Of a DNA stretch of 64,000 nt, positions 54,121 through 63,207 are shown one piece after another. Under the pieces are notes generated by a model, which saw nothing but the letters and a program-made list of their open reading frames with translations, was not told the DNA's origin and made no database searches. The position numbers and the translations under genes were made by a program. Source of the DNA: Kiritimatiellota bacterium (GTDB lineage Bacteria > Verrucomicrobiota > Lentisphaeria > Oligosphaerales > JAADHN01); contig JAADHN010000121.1 of assembly GCA_013151865.1 (NCBI GenBank), forward strand, positions 1 through 64,000, given 5' to 3'. Within the stretch, counting starts at the first letter, position 1; each line of letters starts with the position of its first letter.

Positions 54121-54648
54121 ATGCCGGGACTTTCCCGAGGCTTCGTCCAAGTGTACACCGGCGACGGCAAGGGCAAGACCACGGCCGCCTTCGGCCTTGC
54201 CCTCCGGGCCGTCGGCGCCGGTCTGCGTGTCTACGTGGCCCAGTTCGTCAAAGGAATGCATTACAGCGAACTGGACGCCGTGAAACGGTTCGCGGACCGA
54301 CTCACCGTGCGCCAATTCGGACGCTCCTGTTTCATCGACCGGACCCCGGCCCCGGAGGATATTGCCGTGGCGCGGCGAGGGCTGGCCGCCGCCCGCCGGG
54401 CGCTCGAGAGCGGCGAGTACGACGTGGTGATCCTGGACGAAGCGAACATCGCCACGTATTTCGGGCTCTTCAGCGTCGACGAGCTGCTGGAATTGCTCCG
54501 GAATCGGCCGCTCCGGGTCGAGCTGATCATCACGGGACGCCGGGCCGACCCGCGTCTCCTTGCGGCTGCTGATCTGGTCACGGAAATGCGCGAAATCAAG
54601 CATTATTTTCGACAGGGCGTGCAGGCGCGCCGCGGGATCGAGAGTTGA
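54121..54648 (+). CDS. cob(I)alamin adenosyltransferase, BtuR/CobO family
   Basis: 175 residues from ATG 54121; a GTG six bases earlier is an alternative, as GGAGG at 54106-54110 is 10 or 4 bases away. The P-loop is YTGDGKGKTTAAFGLALRA; VAQFVKGMHYSELD, YDVVILDEANIATYFGL and the C-terminal DLVTEMREIKHYFRQGV complete the BtuR/CobO pattern. It adenosylates corrinoids to make adenosylcobalamin. No other cobalamin genes are nearby. Confidence 0.9.
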   Translation: MPGLSRGFVQVYTGDGKGKTTAAFGLALRAVGAGLRVYVAQFVKGMHYSELDAVKRFADRLTVRQFGRSCFIDRTPAPEDIAVARRGLAAARRALESGEYDVVILDEANIATYFGLFSVDELLELLRNRPLRVELIITGRRADPRLLAAADLVTEMREIKHYFRQGVQARRGIES

Positions 54649-54730
54649 TCGACTCCTCTTTCCCTGATTGTCGAAGCCACTTTCTGCCGATATGGTACGG
54701 GTCCGCCCGTTGGTGCGGCGAATCATTGGC

Positions 54731-54899
54731 CTGATTCGTGCATGAACTTCGCGGCCAGGGGGCGCAGCTACGGATTCAAGTCATTGCGTCGAGCGCCGGC
54801 CAAGGCCGTGTTGAAACACCGCCTCGGCCGGTGAGCGGCGGCAGTGTTTTGAAGATGTGGGAGATGCGTCATCGCGGCAGATGACTCATGCATTATTCG
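54731..54899 (+). repeat. dispersed repeat, copy C
   Basis: Aligns with copy A over about 170 bases. ATG 54742 opens a 30-codon frame ending in TGA at 54832-54834; it reads MNFAARGRS, then YGFKSLRRAP, then VLKHRLGR. Copy A encodes the same ends with a one-base shift in the middle. It lies just before the sugar kinase fusion. Confidence 0.7.
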
Positions 54900-54944
54900 G
54901 TTTAAGGCCCATGCTTCAACCGAGGGCTGCGGAGTCCGCAAGAC

Positions 54945-56882
54945 GTGAAAGCCAGCACAGAACTGTTCGTTCCAGGTCGGGTGTGCCTATTCGGGGAACA
55001 CTCGGACTGGGCCGGGAGTTACCGGCGTTTCAATTCGGCGTTGACGCCGGGGCGCGTGGTGATTTCCGGGACGAATCAGGGCGTTTACGCCCGGGTCGGT
55101 CCCCGGGGCGACGCGCTGGTGGTGCGTTCGACGCTCCCCGACGGAACGACTCGGGGGCCCGTGCGCATCCCGATGACGTCCCAGGCGTTGCTCGAGTGTG
55201 CGGAAAGCGGGGATTTTTTCAGTTATGCGGCCGGCGTGGCATACACTATGCTCACGTTCTACAATGTGGACGGCCTGGAGATCGACAATTACCGGACCGA
55301 CCTGCCGGTACAAAAGGGCTTGAGTTCCTCGGCGGCATTCTGCGTGCTCGTGGCTCGGGCGTTCAATCGGGTTTACGATCTGAAACTAACTGTCCGCGCC
55401 GAGATGGAAGCCGCCTACCAGGGCGAAATCCTGACCCCCTCGCGTTGCGGCCGCATGGATCAGGGCTGCGCCTACGGTCGGGCCCCGGTGCTCATGGTGT
55501 TCGACGGGGACCTTCTCACGGCGGAGCGGCTGCCGGTCGGCAGCCCCATGCACCTGCTGGTGGCCGATTTGAACGGCAGCAAGGACACCATTCGCATTCT
55601 GGCGGAGCTGAACCGGGCCTATCCTTTTGCGGAGGACGAGCCCGGACGCCGGGTGCAGGAATACCTCGGCCCGGTCAATGCCGGGATCGTGGACGAGGCG
55701 GTCGCGGCGATCCGCGCCGGAGACGCGCGGCGCTTGGGGCGGCTGATGAATGAGGCCCAGGCCGCTTTCGACGAGGCCATGATACCGGCCTGCCCCAGCG
55801 AACTCGAAGCCCCGAGACTGCACGCCGTGCTGGCCGACCCGACAGTGCGGCGTCTGGTCTGGGGGGGGAAAGGCGTCGGCTCCCAAGGGGACGGCTGCGT
55901 GCAGTTCGTCGCCCGCGGTCCCGAGGCCCGGGCCGAATTGGCGGCGTATCTGAAGACGGCGCACGGGCTCGAGTGTTTCGAACTCGACCTGGCCCCCGCC
56001 GCGCGGGTCCGGAAAGCCGTGGTGCCGGTGGCGGGATTCGGGACGCGACTGTTTCCGGCCTCAAAAGCGGTCAAGAAGGAACTTTTCCCGGTGGTCACGC
56101 CGGACGGTGTCGCCAAACCGGTGCTGTTGGTGATCGTCGAGGAGGCGCTGGCCGCCGGGATCGAGGAAATTGCCCTGATCGTCCGCGAAGGAGACGGGCC
56201 GTTTTTCGAGGAGTTCTTCTCCGGCCGATTGCCGCCGGCGTACGGTAATCACCTGTCGGAAAAGCAGAGGATATACGCAGAGCGACTTCGGGAGATAGGT
56301 CGGCGGATCACCTGCATCGCTCAGTCGACCCAAGAAGGGTTCGGACACGCGGTTTACTGTGCACGAGAATGGGTTGGCGACACGCCTTTTCTCCTGATGC
56401 TGGGCGATCACGTCTACCGGTCGGACACGGAGACGCCCTGCGCCCGGCAGCTTCTGGACGCTTTCAAGCGGACGGGCGGGCGGAGCGTCGTGGGTGTCTA
56501 CCCGGCCCCGTTGCGCGACGTGGTCCATTACGGGACGGTGGCGGGCGAGTGGGTGGATTCGGAGCAGCGGCTGTTGCAGATCGGCGAGTTGGCCGAGAAG
56601 CCGAGCGAAGACTATGCGTCCAACAACCTGGTGACGCCCGGGGTCGACTCGGGCCACATTCTGTGCATTTCCGGCCAGTATGTTTTGACCCCCGAGATTT
56701 TCGAGTTGCTCGGGCGGGAGATCGACGCGGACGCCCGGGAAGCGGGCGAGATTCAATTGACCACCGCCCTTGAGTCTTTGCGGAAAACGTCGGGAGTGTT
56801 CGGGTATCGAATTGCCGGCCGGCATTTTGATATCGGCCTGCCGGAGGCCTACGTGGAGACCGTGGCCGCCTTTCGGCGCTGA
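54945..56882 (+). CDS. GHMP sugar kinase fused to a UTP-sugar nucleotidyltransferase
   Basis: 645 residues from GTG 54945 (GGAG ten bases upstream). Residues 1-345 are a GHMP kinase: CLFGEHSDWAG near residue 15, LPVQKGLSSSAAFCVLVA near residue 123, and GGKGVGSQGDGCVQFV near residue 308. Residues about 353-640 are a GalU-type nucleotidyltransferase: VPVAGFGTRLFPASKAVKKE, LGDHVYRS, ASNNLVTPG. The two steps (sugar to sugar-1-phosphate, then NDP-sugar) form a salvage route. Bifunctional FKP has the same logic in reverse order and makes GDP-fucose; the GalU domain here suggests a UDP- or dTDP-linked product instead. The sugar is not known. Confidence 0.82.
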   Translation: MKASTELFVPGRVCLFGEHSDWAGSYRRFNSALTPGRVVISGTNQGVYARVGPRGDALVVRSTLPDGTTRGPVRIPMTSQALLECAESGDFFSYAAGVAYTMLTFYNVDGLEIDNYRTDLPVQKGLSSSAAFCVLVARAFNRVYDLKLTVRAEMEAAYQGEILTPSRCGRMDQGCAYGRAPVLMVFDGDLLTAERLPVGSPMHLLVADLNGSKDTIRILAELNRAYPFAEDEPGRRVQEYLGPVNAGIVDEAVAAIRAGDARRLGRLMNEAQAAFDEAMIPACPSELEAPRLHAVLADPTVRRLVWGGKGVGSQGDGCVQFVARGPEARAELAAYLKTAHGLECFELDLAPAARVRKAVVPVAGFGTRLFPASKAVKKELFPVVTPDGVAKPVLLVIVEEALAAGIEEIALIVREGDGPFFEEFFSGRLPPAYGNHLSEKQRIYAERLREIGRRITCIAQSTQEGFGHAVYCAREWVGDTPFLLMLGDHVYRSDTETPCARQLLDAFKRTGGRSVVGVYPAPLRDVVHYGTVAGEWVDSEQRLLQIGELAEKPSEDYASNNLVTPGVDSGHILCISGQYVLTPEIFELLGREIDADAREAGEIQLTTALESLRKTSGVFGYRIAGRHFDIGLPEAYVETVAAFRR

Positions 56883-57094
56883 CAACTGCCCCGACCCCCC
56901 TTGGCGGTCGCACCTTTGGTCCGTACAAATCGGCCGCTGGAGTCGAGAGCGCCCGGGAACGCACATTTTCAATTCCAATGCGTGCTCAGTCGGCCCTGGA
57001 TGTCATCGAGCGCGACCGGTGGACGGTGGCGTGCGGCGGGTCGACTCGGAACAGATATTGAGAATGCGAGTGAGAAAAAGACTATGGATCACGC

Positions 57095-58264
57095 ATGAAA
57101 GCACTTGTCACAGGCGGCGGCGGCTTTCTAGGTCGCCACATTGTCGCGGCGGTCCTTCGCCGGGGCTGGAAAGTTCGCGTTTTCGGACGACACCGATACC
57201 CGGACCTCGAGCAAAAGGGCGTGGAATGCGTCGTGGGGGACATCTGTTCCGCAGAAGCCGTCGAGGCGGCCTGCCGCGGGATGGACGTGGTTTTTCACGT
57301 TGCGGGGATTACCGGCATCTGGGGTTCGAAGGAACTCTTTTTCGAAGTGAATTCCCATGGCACGGAGCACGTGATTTTCGGTTGTCTTTGGAACGGCGTC
57401 CGTCGCTTGGTGTACACCAGTTCGCCGAGCGTGGTGTTTACCGGGCGCGATATTCACGGGGGGAACGAATCCCTTCCTTACCCGGACCGGTATCTGGCGC
57501 ACTACCCGGCCTCGAAGGCCAAGGCGGAAAAAATGGTCCTCGGCCTGAACGAGAAGGAAACGGGGCCGCCGGCCCTCGAAAACCGCGAACGGATCCTCAC
57601 CTGTGCCATTCGTCCTCACCTGTTGTGGGGACCGGGCGACCGCAACCTGATTCCGCGGGTCATCCGATTGGCACGCGAGGGTCGATTGCGGCGGATCGGT
57701 CCGGGTCGGAATCGGGTGGATCTGACCTATGTCGAGAACGCGGCGGAGGCGCATGTCCAGGCCGCGGAACGTTTGGTTCCGGGCAGCCCGGTGGCCGGCA
57801 GAGCGTTTTTCATCGGCGACCATGAACCGGTTGTTCTGTGGGAGTGGATCAACGATTTCTTGGTCCGTGTGGGTGTGCCGCCGGTGAGAAAAGCGCTTCC
57901 GTATCCCCTGGCTTGGGGCACCGGCGCCCTCCTGGAGACCGCCCACCGACTGATGCCGGGCCTGGGAGAACCCGTGTTGACCCGGTTCCTGGCGGCGCAA
58001 CTCGGGACGTCCCACTATTTCGATCATTCTCAGGCCGCAGAACTGCTGGCGTATGAACCAACCGTGGACAATGAGACGGGGCTCGAGCGACTCGTGGCCT
58101 GGGTTCGTGAGACGGGGCTCGTGCCGTGCCCGAGCCGAAAGCGTCCGAGTGAGGTGGATCTCCCGACACGCGCCGAGAGCACCCGCAACGCCTGTCGGGT
58201 TTGGGGCGGTCGAGGTGCGGACGGGGGAGGTCAAGTCGACCCAGGGGCGAGACGGCCGTCGTGA
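57095..58264 (+). CDS. SDR-family NAD-dependent epimerase/dehydrogenase (3-beta-HSD-like)
   Basis: 389 residues. The N-terminal VTGGGGFLGRHIV binds NAD(P); catalytic YPASK lies near residue 136-140 (Tyr, Lys), with YTSSPSVVFTG before it. Arrangement and length match the extended SDR 3-beta-HSD/NSDHL-like group that acts on sterol-like or sugar substrates. The last 40 residues are low-complexity and the frame runs 34 bases into the end of lolD on the other strand. The substrate is unknown. Confidence 0.85.
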   Translation: MKALVTGGGGFLGRHIVAAVLRRGWKVRVFGRHRYPDLEQKGVECVVGDICSAEAVEAACRGMDVVFHVAGITGIWGSKELFFEVNSHGTEHVIFGCLWNGVRRLVYTSSPSVVFTGRDIHGGNESLPYPDRYLAHYPASKAKAEKMVLGLNEKETGPPALENRERILTCAIRPHLLWGPGDRNLIPRVIRLAREGRLRRIGPGRNRVDLTYVENAAEAHVQAAERLVPGSPVAGRAFFIGDHEPVVLWEWINDFLVRVGVPPVRKALPYPLAWGTGALLETAHRLMPGLGEPVLTRFLAAQLGTSHYFDHSQAAELLAYEPTVDNETGLERLVAWVRETGLVPCPSRKRPSEVDLPTRAESTRNACRVWGGRGADGGGQVDPGARRPS

Positions 58265-58935
58265 ATGCGCAGAATGCGGTCGCCTTCTGCTGCCAGACCA
58301 TGGTCGTGAGTGACCATGACAATGGTCTTTCCGGACTGATGGAGCCGGCGGAAGATCTCGACGATCATTTGGCCCGCCACGGCGTCCAGGTTGCCCGTCG
58401 GCTCATCGGCGAGAATGATGCGGGGATCGTTCACCAGTGCCCGGGCCAGGGCCACGCGCTGTTGCTCGCCGCCGGACAATTCCAGGGGGCGGTGCCGAAG
58501 GCGGTCCCCGAGTCCGAATTCTTCCAGGATGCTTTTCGCCCTTTTGACCACGACCCTCTTGTCCCGGCCCCGGTGCAGTCCGGGCAGCATCACGTTTTCC
58601 CAGGCGTTTAATTCGGGGAAGAGGTGGTAAGCCTGGAAGACCATGCCGAGGGTGTCCCGGCGCAGTCGGGCGCGCCGGCCGGCCCCCATGTCTCGGTAGA
58701 CTTTCCCGAAGCAGGCCACCCACCCCCGGCTGGGAGCGTCCAGCGCGGCGAGCAGGTGGAGGAGCGTTGTCTTGCCGCTGCCGGACGGCCCCACCAGCGC
58801 CAGCCACTCGCCCGGAGCCACGCGGAGATCCACTCCCTTCAGCACGGTGATCGTGTGACCTTCGAGCCGGAAGTCCTTGTGCAGGTCGACCGCCTCGAGG
58901 GCAGGTGCACGCTCTTGTTGGCCGGAAAATGCCAT
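58231..58935 (-). CDS. lolD: LolD-type ABC transporter ATP-binding protein
   Basis: 234 residues with Walker A ([14 protein letters not shown]), Q loop ([19 protein letters not shown]), signature ([15 protein letters not shown]), Walker B ([13 protein letters not shown]) and H loop (MVTHDHGLA). It lies four bases after the permease gene and matches the LolCDE/MacB-type ATPases that extract lipoproteins from the inner membrane. This fits the several lipoproteins encoded in the window. Confidence 0.9.
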   Translation of the reverse strand: MAFSGQQERAPALEAVDLHKDFRLEGHTITVLKGVDLRVAPGEWLALVGPSGSGKTTLLHLLAALDAPSRGWVACFGKVYRDMGAGRRARLRRDTLGMVFQAYHLFPELNAWENVMLPGLHRGRDKRVVVKRAKSILEEFGLGDRLRHRPLELSGGEQQRVALARALVNDPRIILADEPTGNLDAVAGQMIVEIFRRLHQSGKTIVMVTHDHGLAAEGDRILRIHDGRLAPGST

Positions 58936-58939
58936 CGAG

Positions 58940-60226
58940 TCAGTTGTCCTCGTGCAGGGCGGCGGCGGGTGACAGAAACGAGGCGTATAGGGCCGGAACC
59001 AAAGCGCCGAGAATGCAGATCCCCACCGCCAGCAGGGCGATTCGGCCCAAGTCCGACGGGACGACCCGGGCCGGAATACTCGTTAAGTGGTAGAGTTCCT
59101 TGGGGAAGACCTCGACGCCCATCACGGTCGACAGCAACTCCGCGATTCGGTCTCGGAAACGAATGACCAGAAGGCCGGTCGCGATGCCGAGTGTCGTGCC
59201 CGCAACGCCGATGACGGCTCCCTCGACGACAAAGATCCGCGCCACGGTTCCGGCGGTCATGCCCACGGCCTTCAGAATACCGATTTCCCGCGTTTTCTGA
59301 ACCACTACCGTGATGAGCGTACCGGAAATGCCGAACGCCGCGACCACGACAATGAAGAACAGCAGGAACGACATCAGGTTCTTCTCGACGCGGAGGGCCC
59401 CGAACAGGCGGCGATTGGCCTCCTGCCAGGAGAGGACCCGATAGCGGGGAAACGCCTTGCGCAGCGCTGACTCGATCCCCTCGAGATGAAATGGGTCCGG
59501 CGTTCGCGCCTGGACGGAAGTCGCCGCACCCCAGTCGTACCCGAACAGTTCGGCCGCCTGGTCGAGGTTCAGGATGACGATGGACGAATCGTACTCGTAG
59601 AGGCCCATCGAAAAAATGCCGGCCACGGTGACTTCCTCGGGCAGATACACTTCCTCGGTTCGGCGGACCTTGACCCGGCCGTCGGCGGTCCACTGAATGC
59701 CGCGCGTCAATCGGGCAGGCGCATGAATCAGCAGATGGTCGCCGATCGTCAGGCCGAGCTGCGCCGCCATTTCCTCACCGATAAGGGCTTCCCCTTCCCG
59801 GATGGCGAAACGGCCGCGGACGGCTCCGGACAGGTTGGACACGGTTTTCTCGAGTTTCGGTACAATGCCCTTCACATACTTGGCCACGACCTGTTGTTTC
59901 CACTGCAAAAGGATGGGACCCTCTATGACCGGCGCGCCGTGGGCCCCCAGTTTGCGCAGCTCTTTCAGGATGGGGTCCGGGTCTTCGATGACCGCCGCAC
60001 TGCCGGTATCGAGTCCCCGCGGCGGAAAGACGTGCAGGTGGGCCTGCATTCCGAGGATGCGTTCCCGGATGTCCCGGTCGAAGCCGGACATGACGGCCGT
60101 GACAATGACCAGGAGGGCGACCCCCAGTACCGGGCCCATGACCGACAGGAGCGTGATGACGGAGATCAAGGTGCGTTTGGGCCGCAGATAACGGAACGCC
60201 AGGAAGATGTCGGCATTTGGATACAT
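58940..60226 (-). CDS. LolC/LolE-type ABC permease
   Basis: 428 residues. An N-terminal helix (LISVITLLSVMGPVLGVALLVIV), a long periplasmic MacB-like domain (about 50-270) and three C-terminal helices (LMSFLLFFIVVVAAFGISGTL, TVARIFVVEGAVIGVAGTTLG, LGRIALLAVGICILGALVP) agree with FtsX-fold lipoprotein exporters. Only one permease is present, so it may form a homodimer, unlike E. coli LolC with LolE. Confidence 0.9.
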   Translation of the reverse strand: MYPNADIFLAFRYLRPKRTLISVITLLSVMGPVLGVALLVIVTAVMSGFDRDIRERILGMQAHLHVFPPRGLDTGSAAVIEDPDPILKELRKLGAHGAPVIEGPILLQWKQQVVAKYVKGIVPKLEKTVSNLSGAVRGRFAIREGEALIGEEMAAQLGLTIGDHLLIHAPARLTRGIQWTADGRVKVRRTEEVYLPEEVTVAGIFSMGLYEYDSSIVILNLDQAAELFGYDWGAATSVQARTPDPFHLEGIESALRKAFPRYRVLSWQEANRRLFGALRVEKNLMSFLLFFIVVVAAFGISGTLITVVVQKTREIGILKAVGMTAGTVARIFVVEGAVIGVAGTTLGIATGLLVIRFRDRIAELLSTVMGVEVFPKELYHLTSIPARVVPSDLGRIALLAVGICILGALVPALYASFLSPAAALHEDN

Positions 60227-60274
60227 CGGGCGACCTGTCCGGGTCCTTGGGCGGCGGCGGGGAGCGCGGGAAGG

Positions 60275-60529
60275 CTACCGGCGGCGAAACCTGCTGAAGG
60301 GGAGGGCCGGCAGCGAGAGCAGCGCGGCGATTACGCCGCAGCCCAGGGAGCGCAGAAGCACGTCCGGCCAAGCCGTCCATTCCCCACTGGTGATTTGAAA
60401 CAGCACGAACCCGCACGCCCCGACCCCGATGAGGACGACCACCAGATTGGCGGCCAGTCGGACCAGCCCCACGGAGATCATCATCCCGACGGCCACCAGA
60501 AGACACCCGACGATCGCTTGGACCCACAT
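60275..60529 (-). CDS. small membrane protein of unknown function
   Basis: 84 residues, nearly all hydrophobic, with three probable helices (VGCLLVAVGMMISVGLVRL, VVVLIGVGACGFVLFQI, RSLGCGVIAALLSLPALP) and a basic end (RFRRR). GGAGG lies upstream of ATG 60529. It is located between the MoxR gene and the Lol genes on the same strand. No family is recognised. Confidence 0.6.
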   Translation of the reverse strand: MWVQAIVGCLLVAVGMMISVGLVRLAANLVVVLIGVGACGFVLFQITSGEWTAWPDVLLRSLGCGVIAALLSLPALPFSRFRRR

Positions 60530-60635
60530 GGTCGGTCATCCCTCCGAAGCAAACATGGCCAGAGCGTTCGTTCCCCGACGGTACGGGGCCCGGCCTTCTC
60601 GCCGTACGGGAAAGCGGCGCGTGGCCGGCAACATG

Positions 60636-62063
60636 TCAATAATCGCGCTGGTCGGGCTCGGGCACTGCGATCAGCAGTTGCCGGACCAGGTCGTCGGGCG
60701 TAATGCCTTCCGAATCAGCGGTGAAGTTGGTGAAAATCCGGTGACGGAACACGGGCAGGGCCAACTCGCGCACGTCCTCGCAACTCACGTTGAGACGACC
60801 GTGAATGACCGCCCGTGCTTTTGCCCCGAGGATGAGAAACTGGGCCGCCCGCGGTCCGGCCCCGCAGAAAACGTGGTCCTGTATGAATTGCGGCACGTTT
60901 TCGCTCTTCGGTCGCGTGGCGCGGGTGATGCGGGTGGCGTATTTGACCACGTGCGGGCTCACCGGCAGTTCGCGAACGGTATCCTGCAGGCGCAGCAGAT
61001 CCTGGGCCGTGAGAACTTCCTGGATGTCCACGTCCTGCTTGCCCGTGGTGGTGGCGACGATTTCTTCCTCCTCGTCGGCTTCCGGGTAATCGACCACGAT
61101 GTTGAACATGAACCGGTCCAACTGGGCTTCGGGCAACGGGTACGTCCCCTCCTGCTCAAGAGGATTCTGCGTGGCTAAAACGAAGAAGGGCGGCGGCAGG
61201 GGGAACACATGATTCGCCACCGTGACCTGCCGTTCCTGCATGCTTTCGAGCAGGGCGGCCTGAGTCTTGGGCGGAGTTCGGTTGATCTCGTCGGCCAGCA
61301 GCATGTTGGTGAAGATCGGGCCTTTGATGAAGCGAAAGCTCTTTTCCCCCGTCGTTTCGTTGACCTCGAGTACATCCGTGCCGATGATATCCGACGGCAT
61401 CAGGTCGGGGGTGAACTGGATCCTTTTGAACTTCAATCGGAGGATGCGGGCCAACGTGCTGATCATGAGGGTCTTGGCTAATCCAGGCAGTCCCACCATC
61501 AGGCAATGGCCCCCCGCCGCAATGGCGATCAACAGTTGTTCGAGCACGGCGCGCTGGCCGATGATCATTTGCCCGAATTCCTTCTCGATCATCGGGTAGA
61601 CTTCGGACATTTCCCGGATATCGCGAATCGTGCCCTCCGAGGGCATTTCACCTGAAACGGTCGCCGGGGCCGAGGTCTTGTCGACCGGCGCCGTGACGCC
61701 GACGACCGTGGGGATGGCGGGGCCCTCGGGGGGTGTTTCGGCGGCGGCGGCCGTCACCGACAGGTCGGTCTCCGAAAGGTCCGCATCGAACGAGATCGGA
61801 ACGCTGCCCAGTTGAAATCGAGTCTTGTGGGTCAGTTCCGCTTTCTGGACCCGTTTGCTGTCGACGAACACCCCGTTTTGGCTTCCGAGGTCTTCGATCC
61901 GCCAGATGCCGTCCACGAACTCGATCGCCGCGTGGTGCCGGGAGATGCTGCTCTCCGTCAAACGGATGTCGCAGTCATGGCCCCGGCCCAAGACGAGGCG
62001 ACCGTTGTCGATCTGAAACTTCTGACCCGCGTCAGGTCCATCCAGGATTTCCAGGCTCGCCAT
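60636..62063 (-). CDS. FHA domain fused to a MoxR-type AAA ATPase
   Basis: 475 residues from ATG 62063 (GGAGA nine bases upstream); the open frame extends further without features. Residues 5-95 are an FHA domain (LVLGRGHDCDIRL, SSISRHHAAIEF, DLGSQNGVFVD), which binds phosphothreonine. A Pro/Ala linker leads to the MoxR ATPase from residue about 155: LMVGLPGLAKTLMI (P-loop variant), MLLADEINRTPPKTQAAL (Walker B) and FVLATQNPLEQEGTYPLPEAQLDRF. MoxR proteins act as chaperones for metal-enzyme or membrane complexes. No VWA partner gene is visible in the window. Confidence 0.9.
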   Translation of the reverse strand: MASLEILDGPDAGQKFQIDNGRLVLGRGHDCDIRLTESSISRHHAAIEFVDGIWRIEDLGSQNGVFVDSKRVQKAELTHKTRFQLGSVPISFDADLSETDLSVTAAAAETPPEGPAIPTVVGVTAPVDKTSAPATVSGEMPSEGTIRDIREMSEVYPMIEKEFGQMIIGQRAVLEQLLIAIAAGGHCLMVGLPGLAKTLMISTLARILRLKFKRIQFTPDLMPSDIIGTDVLEVNETTGEKSFRFIKGPIFTNMLLADEINRTPPKTQAALLESMQERQVTVANHVFPLPPPFFVLATQNPLEQEGTYPLPEAQLDRFMFNIVVDYPEADEEEEIVATTTGKQDVDIQEVLTAQDLLRLQDTVRELPVSPHVVKYATRITRATRPKSENVPQFIQDHVFCGAGPRAAQFLILGAKARAVIHGRLNVSCEDVRELALPVFRHRIFTNFTADSEGITPDDLVRQLLIAVPEPDQRDY

Positions 62064-62376
62064 CCGGTGTGTTCTCCATCTGGGGCGGCATGTTCGCGAC
62101 CCGCCGGCTAAGCGGCGGTATGAAGCGCCGGACCCCGGCGCCCTCGGGGCAACTCCGTACAGTAGCACGCGTGCCCCGGTATTCCACGTTTGCCAGCGAA
62201 CCCCGGCTGTTTCACTCTCCCGCCCCCAACACATTTCCCGGGATGCGCCGTGGAGCAGCAGCTCGGGTCGCAGTGCCTCTCCGCCGGGGATCGTCCGAGC
62301 CACTTTCGGTGTCCGCGGACGTGGGAATGGAAAAGTCCCGGCGAAACCCCGTTGACGGTTTTTCGGTATCCAGCCG
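62064..62376. other. 313-bp intergenic region
   Basis: Between two minus-strand genes. It contains the ribosome site of the MoxR gene at its left end. No further feature is recognised. Confidence 0.5.
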
Positions 62377-63207
62377 TCAATCTCTGGGGCCGGCTATGCC
62401 GTAACCGGGGAGTTCGATGGGGCCGACGGCTTTCGTGCGCAAACCGACGCGCAGGCCGCAAAGTTCAGATAACTGCTTATGCAAAAAGAAGTTGCGGCTT
62501 GGCAACTCGTCCCGATAAAGCTGTTGCCGAGTCACCACTTGCCAGCCGACCCCCTCGACCTTGGCGCGTTCGACCCAGCAGATGTCGATACTGTGGATGC
62601 AGCCTTTGAGAACTTCCCCGCTTTCGGCAAAGGCCTTGCCCAAACGCATCTGTTGTACGAGCACGGCGCCCCGCACACCGTCGGTCTCGAACCGCTCGAA
62701 TTCCTTCGAGTCGAAGAATGCTTCCCAGCCGCCGATGCGATCTTTGGTCCGGCCCAGGCTGGCTTTCACTTCAGCGAAGAACTTGTCCGTGGCGGCCTCC
62801 GGGTTGCTTTCCCGCAACATGCGAATCCCCTCGTAGAATTGCATGGTTTCCGGACAGATGACCACCAGGTCGTAGTAGTCGGGAGGCAGATGGGGGAAGA
62901 CCGCCAACTTTCCGTTCTCGCGCATTTCAGCTTTGTAGGGCTTGAATTTTTCGCGGCTCACTTCCGTGGTGCCGGCCCGATCCTTGCGGTCTTTTCGGTA
63001 CCGCCGTCCATAGGCCACCACCACTTTGGGACCGGGGCGGGTGAACCGGACTTCGAGGCGGCCTTTCCATTTCTCCTTGTCAGGTGCGTTCGAGTACAGG
63101 TACTTGCCGGCTTTCTTCTGGGGCGCGCCCGCGACCCAAAGCGCGGCCACGGCGGCCGCGACGACCGGAACGCGGGACCATCGATGCGGAGTTCGCAACG
63201 TCTTCAT
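62377..63207 (-). CDS. secreted protein of unknown function
   Basis: 276 residues from ATG 63207, overlapping the stop of the upstream TPR gene (ATGA). A signal peptide is likely (VPVVAAAVAALWVAGA). The mature part mixes basic beta segments (LEVRFTRPGPKVVVAYGRRY) and helical acidic segments (ESNPEAATDKFFAEVK). Three cysteines are spread without a motif. No family is recognised. It is coupled to the TPR gene, so the two probably act together. Confidence 0.65.
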   Translation of the reverse strand: MKTLRTPHRWSRVPVVAAAVAALWVAGAPQKKAGKYLYSNAPDKEKWKGRLEVRFTRPGPKVVVAYGRRYRKDRKDRAGTTEVSREKFKPYKAEMRENGKLAVFPHLPPDYYDLVVICPETMQFYEGIRMLRESNPEAATDKFFAEVKASLGRTKDRIGGWEAFFDSKEFERFETDGVRGAVLVQQMRLGKAFAESGEVLKGCIHSIDICWVERAKVEGVGWQVVTRQQLYRDELPSRNFFLHKQLSELCGLRVGLRTKAVGPIELPGYGIAGPRD

